DNA of 64,000 bases, from positions 418,128-482,127 of the forward strand of contig ONZQ02000005.1 of NCBI GenBank assembly GCA_900312665.1, given 5' to 3'. The notes beneath the pieces were generated by a model. That model saw nothing but the letters and a program-made list of their open reading frames with translations, searched no databases and was not told where the DNA came from. The translations under genes and the position numbers were made by a program. Positions 56,739-64,000 of the stretch are shown here, one piece after another. The DNA is from Cephalotrichum gorgonifer (lineage: Eukaryota; Ascomycota; Sordariomycetes; Microascales; Microascaceae). Numbering within the stretch: position 1 is the first letter of the stretch; each line of letters begins with the position of its first letter.

Positions 56739-58673
56739 ATGCCGTCCACGATCACAGAAGCTCACGACAGTGGTGGCAAGCCTGTGACCATTGTTGTCGT
56801 TGGTGCTGGCCATCGAGGCTTGGTAAGTCGCCCCGCTTCAGCTCTCCCCGCCCCTCCCGGATCTTTCGACTGATCAAAATGCCTAGACATACGCCGGGTA
56901 TGCCTTGAGGTATCCAGAACTTGCGAAGGTCGTAGGGGTAGCCGAGCCCATTAAACGCCGGCGGAGGGTCCTCTCCGAGATACACAGGTTCGACATGGCC
57001 ATGGACCACTAGCCCCACCGGATAAGCGTGCACAGCTAATGTGTATCACTTCTCTCTCAAGCATCCCGGAAGAGAACCAGTTCGGCACATGGAAGGACCT
57101 AGCCGCTAAGGGGAGGATTGCGGATGCCGTCATTATTGGCGTACTCGTAAGGCCCCTTCTCCCCATGTGGGCTCTTTTCGGATCTATAGCTGCTAACGAG
57201 AAAAGGATCATCTTCATGCCGAGGCCGTGGCAGACTTCGCGAAGCTGGGCTACCACATCCTCTGCGAGAAGCCTATGGCCACTACTATCGCCGACTGCCT
57301 GAAGATGATCAAAGACGTGAATGCGTCTCCGAACAACCCCGTATTTGGAATTGGCCATGGTATGCCTATTATTTCCCCAAATCGACCTCTGTCGGTGGAC
57401 ATGACGACCTGACAAGAGATCTATCCCGCAGTCCTTCGGTATTCCCCTTACAACACCGCCGTCAAGGAGGTCATTGACTCCGGTGCCCTGGGTGAAATCA
57501 TCAACATTCAGCACATCGAGCCTGTCGGCAACCAGCACTTCGCCCACTCGTTCGTTCGCGGGAACTGGCACAAGGAGGCCGACTGCTCCTTTGCGCTGAT
57601 GACAAAATGCTGCCAGTATGTCTCTCCGCCGTCCCGATCACCAGGTTCTTGTGGTTCGAAGTTCGTATTTGTACTAGAACGGGACTAATGTATGTCGAAG
57701 TGACATCGACATCCTCTCGTTCTACCTCTCAGGCTTGCGGCCGAAGAAGGTGAGCTCCTTCGGCTCCATCGGCCACTTCAAGAAGTCCCGCAAGCCCGCC
57801 GAGGCTGGGTCAGCGACCAAGTGCCTCAGCTGCCCGACCGAGCCCGACTGCGTATGGAGTGCCAAGAAGGTCTACGTTGACCCGCTGAGCGACAAAAATT
57901 CCAAAAGAAATGTACGTGGGCCTACCACTACCGCCCTCCCAAGCACGGTTTGGCTCTGTCACGCCCATCTAACCCGTTTTATCTACCAGTGGGCGAGTCT
58001 TTTCGTCGATGCCGACGTCCTTGACATTGAGAACGTGACCGAAGCCCTGAACACGACGGCGTACGGAAACTGCGTGTACGAGTGTGATAACGATGTGGTG
58101 GACCACCAAGTCGTCAACATCGAGTATGAGGGCGGCGTGACAGCTAGCATGACCATGTCAGCCTGTAAGTTGTGTATCCTCTTCTTCATACTGTTCTCTT
58201 ACTAACCAACTGGACTCACTAGTTACCGAGTCCGAATGTAACCGTGGCACCCGGATCCACGGGACCAAGGGTGAATTGATCGGCGACATGGTGTCGTTTG
58301 TATGTCTCAACCCCCCGGCCCCCTCTTTTCTCTTCCTTTTTTTCATGTCTTCCTCCTATTGTACCAAGTTCACGATAATTGGCCGACCACCAACTGACAC
58401 GCAAAGACTGTCTTCGACTTCCTCACCCGCACCAAGACAACCCACAGCCCGGCCCTGGATGGCGGCAGCCACGGCGGCGGCGACATGGGCCTCGCTCGCG
58501 CCTTCGTCGCCTCGGTCGCGAGTAATGACCAGGCCGAGCTGGGAGTCACGCCAGGGGAGATTCTGAACTCGCACCTGCTTGTCTTTGCCGCGGAGACGGC
58601 GAGGCGGGAGGGGCGCGTCGTTGATTTTGACGAGTTCGAGAAGGGTTATGAGGCCCTTCCCGAGTCTAAATAG
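56739..58673 (+). CDS. Gfo/Idh/MocA-family NAD(P)-dependent oxidoreductase
   Basis: Dehydrogenase of the glucose-fructose oxidoreductase/inositol dehydrogenase family. Nine exons (56739-56822, 56887-56987, 57062-57146, 57206-57359, 57432-57615, 57701-57911, 57990-58164, 58223-58299, 58407-58673), all in frame, give 445 aa. The Rossmann motif VVVGAGHRGLTYAGYAL is formed across the first splice. AVIIGVLDHLHAEAV and LCEKPMATT follow, with the EKP lysine of the active site. VLRYSPYNTAVKEVIDSGAL, the DIDIL segment with the expected acid, a Cys-rich loop (KCLSCPTEPDC) and IHGTKGELIGD are typical of one fungal subgroup. Substrates are usually sugars, inositols or cyclic polyols. It is the last gene of the dense block and may be either part of it or simply adjacent. 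Confidence 0.9.
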
Positions 58674-59334
58674 CCGGTGCGGTAAAACATGTACAGCGTT
58701 ACTCTGCTGCTCCCGCTTATTCTATGTCCATTCATCCTGCCTTATACCTCCCTTGGGATATGATCCCTTTGATCGTAAACCTCTAGATATTCGCAAACAA
58801 ACTGGCCACGGCGGCGGGATTCTGGAGGTCAGTCCTAGTCCAGCTCTCTAGCCTTAGTAGGAGCTGTTTGAAAGCCGACTAAGGAAACGAGGGCCTTGTC
58901 TTGGGAAAAGCCCTGGTTGGTACGTACGACATGGAGAGAAAAATACAACTATGGAGACATACAAGAGGGCATCAGGGCTACGCCAATTGGATTAATTTCA
59001 TCTTACTACCCATAGGGCTGGTCTTGGACCCAGAACTAACTCGCACTCCCTTTTGTCCCGGATACTCCCTCCCAGATATTGCTTCTCCGATCTCCTTTCC
59101 AGTGGCAAGATATACCCCAACCGATCGTTCCGATGATTCCCCCTATCTCAGCTTTCCTGTGCCCTGCGGGAAACCACATTAGCAATTGATTACCGCGGCA
59201 CGCGGATAGAGAAGAAACGACAGGGGTGGTACCAATGGTGTCAAAAACGCACCTTATGTCTTTCTTTCCACCGATACGTTCCTCCTAGCCCTCATCATCA
59301 TCGTCGCCACCCTCCGTCCCATTTAACGTCGGAT
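58674..59334. other. Convergent intergenic region
   Basis: About 660 bases between the 3' ends of the oxidoreductase gene and the broken CxxC gene. No gene or repeat is recognised. Confidence 0.5.
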
Positions 59335-59998
59335 TTAGGGGGGAGAGGGGCCACTTTGATACAAGTGGTTAAACTCCTCGGCAGTCAACAGCGAATCAAC
59401 CCGTCGCTGGTCCCGGCGCTTGCATTCGTTACACGATTTCTAATCGCTTCGGATCGTGCCGTATGGCCGAGAGGATCGGGTAAACTGGTGTAGCATTTGC
59501 CAAGCGCGGCATCTGCTGCAATAGCGCATACCGTTAGGCACAGCCGGTCGCGTGGTGGGCAGTCGGGGGGCGGATCTTGTGGTGTGTCTCACGGTCGACG
59601 GCGCTGTAGAAATGGGCGTGTTTCGCCCGAAGGCAGCCGCTAGAGCCGGTGGCAAGGCCCACAACGGGGAGGTCCTTGCAGAAGCAGGGCGGATGGAAGC
59701 TGTAGCCGGGACAGGGGGGTTCAGGGCCTCCGGGGGTTTGGAAGTCGTCGTGGTACGGCCGGGGGATTTCAGGGCCTGGACTGAGAAGACGGGGTCGGGG
59801 TCTGTTTCTGAGGGTGAGAGGTTAAAGTGGTTCTAGATCATTGGGTAAGGGTAACGTACCTTGGGCCGTCGTGGAGCTCTGGGGACCGACAGCAAGGTCG
59901 TTGGTAACAGAGGTAGAGGCGTCGTTGACAGGACCCTCTCCTTGGACGCTCTCCGCAGCCTTGGTGCCGCCTTCCATACCCTCTATGTCTTGATTCAT
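59335..59998 (-). pseudogene. CxxC-module protein gene interrupted by an in-frame TAG
   Basis: Two exons on the minus strand, 59998-59860 and 59807 onward. The open frame ends at 59440 after 168 aa of Ser/Thr/Pro-rich, low-complexity sequence. Just before the stop is a CSRC motif (Cys143, Cys146) followed by HQFTR. After the TAG at 59442-59440 the same frame continues 34 more codons with CNEC and KRR, to a TAA at 59335. The spacing CxxC-x25-CxxC, counting the stop as one position, equals that of the neighbour at 60730-61781, which also has HFTR at the same place and a tryptophan codon (TGG) where the stop stands. The simplest reading is a nonsense-broken paralogue; a genuinely shorter protein or stop readthrough are alternatives. 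Function unknown. Confidence 0.6.
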
Positions 59999-60729
59999 CA
60001 CAATCTCCCAATGATGAGATTGGTTTCCCTTGATTAGGTGATCTGGCTGCCTGGATTCAGACTTGTGAGATCTTTTCTAGCGTGATTGTGTTCAGTGCAT
60101 GGATGGGTGCAGGAGAAGAAAGGAAGAGGGTTGGAAGGAATGGAGTGGGAAGGTGGTGAATATTTGGACCTATGGGCTTGAGCCCCAATCACTCAAATGC
60201 GGCTGGGGTGAAGTATTTTGGTGCGGCTTGATGAGAGAGCTCCAAGCCGCAGGTGTGTTATGATGACATCGTCGGATTCACTAGAGGATGTTCCACTATA
60301 CACAATGTGCCTTGGGTACAACTTGTACACAGAAATCCCAAGGAGGACAGGCACATCTCACAAACCTCTTGATATCGTTTTCCTTCCTACCACACCAAAA
60401 ATACCATGCTGAAGTTCACTATGGATACAATCACTCCCGGAGCCGGAGCCGTCTATGCACCATAGGATGTTTTACTTGATGGATGGGGGATGTTGTTACA
60501 AGTTTCAATGCTCCTATTGATAAACGGCTGCATTTACCCAATCCCTAACCTCAATCCACAAACATGTCCCCGTTTACGCCTTGCTCCAACGCCTCTAGGA
60601 TTCTTCCTTTCCTTCCTATAAAATCAGTGACAGTATCCCCGATCGTCCTTCCATCCCCCCAAGGTGATGGGAGCAGCTAGCCACAGCGGCACCAACATTC
60701 GTATGTAATGCCACTGCCTAGCCACACAT
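59999..60729. other. Intergenic region between the two CxxC genes
   Basis: About 730 bases. Only short open frames are present; some should be the promoter of the 59.3-60.0 kb gene and the 3' region of its neighbour. Confidence 0.5.
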
Positions 60730-61781
60730 CTAATCGCTCTCAGAGCCATCACTGCACCCTTTCTCCGAGTCCTCGTCGTACTCGCTCCCAGAATACTCGG
60801 CGGCGTCTACGAACTCCTCAGATCCCCGGCCGTACAGCCGGTCGAAAGTCTCCTTGCCCATCCTTTTCTGCTTCCGCTCACAGGTGTTGCATGTCAACCA
60901 GTGTTTGCGGATTGGTTCCTTGGCACGTCTACGACGGGTGAAGTGGTTAGGGGAATACACTTCCCCGCAGGTAACGCACTCTTGCTCCCTATCTGGAGTC
61001 CCGGGTGAATCGGCGGCGGGGCTAGACGGCTGATGTTCGTGGGAGGAGTGGCTTGTCGAATCCTCTGAACTAGAGGATTCTTCGGAGCTCGAGGCTGAGT
61101 AGTACTCTACGATATAAATTGGATCAGTTATCTGCCGTTTAAAGCGAGAATATCGCGAAAGACTTATGCACGAACCCTCGTTGTCATCATCATCCGGTTC
61201 GGTGTTGACGGCATCAGAATCTAGAATCGTGGTGGCTCCCAGTTAGGTCTAGAAACCAAGAAAAACGCGAAGATGCGGTGTACAGACCCTCGTAGTAGTC
61301 TTCAGACTCATCTTCTCCAGCAGAAGGGCCTCGGGTAGCAGCATGGGAAGGCTCGCTATCCCTTGTTTCTACCTTGGCGCCAGGGTGATACCCGCAGGGG
61401 AAAGACGTAGCGCTACCCGCTCGACGCGAAGGTTTCGGAGGTGGCGGAGGTTGCCCAGGTTGCCCAGGTTGCGGGACGACGTTATAGATGGTCGACATGC
61501 CTGAGCTCGAATCTGAGCTTGAATCTGAAATAATGAAGGGTTTTCAGTTAGCTTCATCTGACTATAGTGGCGGGCAAGGGAATCATGACCATACAATACT
61601 CGAGGTTCTCCGGGACCACCGTTTGGGGTCTCTCTTCTTGGGCGGGAGGGCGTGACTCCATCTGGCGAGTCTCCGCCGCGGCAGAAGGGCTTGGTTCCGT
61701 TTGGCGCATTCTCTTTGGCTTAGGTGGGCTTGGGAACCATCGAGCCCGCTTCGGGCTCTTCGCCTTCCGTTTTGGAGGCAT
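60730..61781 (-). CDS. Acidic low-complexity protein with CxxC-x25-CxxC zinc-binding-like module
   Basis: Four exons on the minus strand (61781-61595, 61524-61288, 61220-61176, 61106-60730), all introns in phase 1, give 281 aa. The N-terminus is basic (PPKRKAKSPKRARWF, a likely nuclear signal). The middle is Pro-rich, then Ser/Asp/Glu-rich (SSSDSSS, EDESEDYYEG, EPDDDDNE, SSSEESSSSEDS). Near the C-terminus are Cys200-VT-Cys203 and Cys229-NT-Cys232, with FTRRRRAK and KHWLT between them and ERKQKR after, then a second acidic tail. Four cysteines with basic flanks suggest a treble-clef-like zinc site that binds nucleic acid or protein. The first donor (GTATGG after a tyrosine codon) is the least certain junction. 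Function unknown; the downstream neighbour is a broken relative. Confidence 0.7.
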
Positions 61782-62988
61782 GATGCCAGTAGGCTCTATC
61801 AGGGATTGTGGTATTGGGAGCGATGATTTTCCTAGGCTGCTTTTGGTTGGGAGTGAAGGGAGTGAAGATGGAAGGGGAATACTTGAAAAAGAAACTGACC
61901 TATTTGTGGGAAGAGGATTTGGGGCTCATGCAACTTACCGGCATTGTTGTTCTTCCGTGATGTTCCGTGTCCCTAGTTGTGAATAGATGGATGCGAAGGC
62001 CAAATATTCGGTAGTCTAGTCCGTGGCAGGCTCCTTGTTTGAACATGCGCACTAACACCATCTCTAAAACCCTGTTCACATAAACAAAGACGGACCTGTC
62101 AATTCCTCATAGAAATAGGGCGAAGGGATCGGATAGAATACCAGCTACTAAAAAAGGTACAACTGATATTGATACCCTTACCGAAGGATAGCTTTCAAGA
62201 AACAACATTCCCCTTGGTGGGCGTGGACGGTTGAGTCTATGTGACCCCCACAGTGACCCCATTCATGACCCCCACTCGTTACCTGGTCCAGTTCCCGAGT
62301 TGGATGAGTTGGATGAGTTGGATGGCGAGAGTTGGCTCTCAGTACGACAGCAAACACATATTCAAACTTCCCTCGGTGATCGAATAAAATAATATAGATA
62401 AAGTTGGTGCCGTATTATCCTCACGGTAGGCCCTGTCTGTTGGCTGCCAAAGAATGACAATAGGCCAGGAGCCCGAGAACTGAGTTGGCCAGGAGCTTTA
62501 TCCATTTGGGCATCGCCACAATCACCTTCATGTGGGTAGAATGGGCCGGCCTTCAGGCCAACAAACACCCACTGCCGAGATAAGACTCCTTCTTTTCTCA
62601 GATACAAGGAATTAAGTGCTATGGGATACCTATTTCCCTCCCGCAGAGAGTAGAATGGACAACGGGCCTCTTTTTCCATTTTCACTTCCAACATTCATAC
62701 TAGGAAGGAGCTACAAATCTAGTCCGGCTGATGCAGCCTACGGTGCCTTCCCTTTTGACCTAGATTCCTTTTTAAAAGCTCCATAACTTCCTACCGCAAT
62801 GAATGTCTTAGGTTCCTGTTCCATGCCTTCTTTTAGTAGTCTTGGGAATATATGGATAAGACCTTCTCTCGCATTCTGACAACTTTGCATATTACCCTTC
62901 CCTTTCCACCCACCACTGCTATCCTCTCTGGACCTCTACACCACCCTAAATCGTATCTCACCTCCACAGCATCCGGGATTCATTCGAC
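61782..62988. other. Divergent intergenic region
   Basis: About 1.2 kb between the starts of the CxxC gene (minus) and the DUF6606 gene (plus). It has a GAGTTGGAT triplet repeat (62297-62323) and repeated GTGACCCC-type words just before it (62240-62275). No gene is supported. Confidence 0.5.
62297..62323. repeat. Minisatellite, 9-base unit x3
   Basis: Three perfect head-to-tail GAGTTGGAT units, with a fourth degenerate half copy after (gagagttgg). It is non-coding in the models given here. Confidence 0.8.
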
Positions 62989-64000
62989 ATGGCGTCCTGC
63001 TCCGACGAATCCCTAAAGTGGATGTACCTCGTCAACCATGTCTTCCTGCCTCCCAAGTTACCCCAGGAAGCCGACAACAACGCACAATTCGAACACCACC
63101 TCGCCACTTGTGTCTTGGAAGCGTTGAATACATTCAAAGCTTGCCTGGAAAGCCCTTCAGCTACACAGCGTTCCGCCATCGACGCAGCTATCAACGCCAC
63201 GTCGAATCTTATACGCGTCCATCATTTTGCTGCCGCAAGTAGGGATGCTACCATCAGCACGGTGGAGCTTCAAGAAGCCTTAACCAAACTTTGTCAGACC
63301 GGTAGGCCAGCAGATAATGAACGAGACCCTGTGAACTACACGAGATTGACTGACGCGTATAGGCCCTCCTGTCCGCGCTATCCCCATCAAGGTTGCCGAT
63401 CAGAATGCCGGGATACTCGCCTACCGCCTCCATGACTCCCTCTACTTCGAGATGTTTGAGCTCTCTGCACAAAACAATACTGTCACAGGTACCAGTGGTC
63501 GCCTACGACGAAAGTTTCCTGGAGTTGCCCTTAGCATTCCGATCGAGAAGGTCGACTCAGGGTTCATCGAGACCTTATCACGAACCCTTGAGAGGATGAG
63601 TGGACAGGTCGTTCCATCGACCATCCCGACGACGAAGAAAGATGGCCGGTTTCACGAAGAGATCCGAGACACCGCCCACCCAATGATGGTGACGGAACTC
63701 TTAGTCGCATTTATGCTACCTCACGGCCAGGCGGCTGACGTTACTAGCATATGCAAACATACTCGAGATGAGGTGTTGTGGAAGAACTGCAAGATTCCCT
63801 GGCGTCGATCCTCCATGTGGCTCCTAATCCGAGTATCCATCCATTTGATATTTCTGCGATCAGGCTTAGAAGCGCAAGATGCCTGGAACCTCTACAAACA
63901 ATTCACGATCTTTCTCGCTGCCCGCATCATTATTGAAGCAGGCCCTGTTCTGATGAAAGATCCAACATGCACAGAGTGGTGCGATCTTGTCTATGTCATG
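62989..64000 (+). CDS. DUF6606-type giant protein, N-terminal part (runs off the window)
   Basis: Two exons are visible, 62989-63301 and 63363 to beyond the window edge; the frame is open to 64000, giving at least 317 aa. The start LKWMYLVNHVFLPPKLPQEA, then IPIKVADQNAGILAYRL, FEMFELSAQNNTVTG, GRLRRKFPGVALSIP and RSSMWLLIRVSIHL are the pattern of the DUF6606 domain (PF20255). In fungi this opens proteins of about 3000 aa that continue with DUF3638/DUF3645 domains and are often labelled ubiquitin hydrolases; the biochemical role is poorly known. Only the beginning is available here, so domain order further on cannot be checked. Start ATG fits the family N-terminus. Confidence 0.85.

Overview
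The window is nuclear DNA of a filamentous ascomycete (Pezizomycotina, most likely a Sordariomycete; inferred from gene families and style, not from a marker). Genes carry short GT-AG introns, mostly about 50-140 bases, with CTAAC/CTGAC-like branch sites. The families are typical of moulds: Zn2Cys6 regulators, salicylate-hydroxylase-type FAD monooxygenases, Dal5-like and DHA-type MFS carriers, a SAT4/PTH11-type membrane receptor, an Rds1-like stress protein, an FTA2-like kinase-fold protein and a giant DUF6606 protein. All exon models were built by hand from reading frames and splice signals. I found no tRNA, rRNA, CRISPR or intact transposon. A run of 20 N at 47976-47995 marks an assembly gap.

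Left part (1-12 kb): FAD monooxygenase, Zn2Cys6 regulator, aldo-keto reductase of the pyridoxal-reductase type, an FTA2-like protein on the minus strand, and an orphan protein that may be a decayed nuclease fold. Middle part (12-38 kb): genes are sparse and separated by long empty stretches (14.7-18.2, 22.6-26.7 and 31.3-33.4 kb). They encode an allantoate-permease-like MFS carrier, a SAT4/PTH11-like receptor, a second FAD monooxygenase, an ankyrin protein with a terminal zinc-finger-like motif, a secreted aldose 1-epimerase, an Rds1-like secreted ferritin-fold protein and a UNC-93-like MFS protein.

Right part (38.5-58.7 kb): a dense block that looks like a catabolic gene cluster for an aromatic compound. 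In order it holds an MFS carrier, a regulator with both C2H2 and Zn2Cys6 fingers, a LigB-type extradiol ring-opening dioxygenase, a CocE/NonD hydrolase, a fusion of an FAD monooxygenase with an acetoacetate-decarboxylase-like domain, a full-length fumarylacetoacetase-type hydrolase, a cupin, a small membrane protein, an aldehyde-dehydrogenase-like protein lacking its catalytic residues, and a Gfo/Idh/MocA oxidoreductase. From the regulator to the dehydrogenase-like gene the strands alternate strictly, giving four back-to-back head-to-head pairs with promoters of about 400-660 bases. The inferred logic is uptake, ring hydroxylation, ring opening, hydrolysis of the diketo-acid product, then processing of C-C bonds and carbonyls. 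The substrate cannot be read from sequence.

Right end (59-64 kb): two neighbouring genes for acidic or low-complexity proteins share a CxxC-x25-CxxC module. One is interrupted by an in-frame TAG inside the module, at the place where its neighbour has TGG. The window ends inside a DUF6606-type gene.
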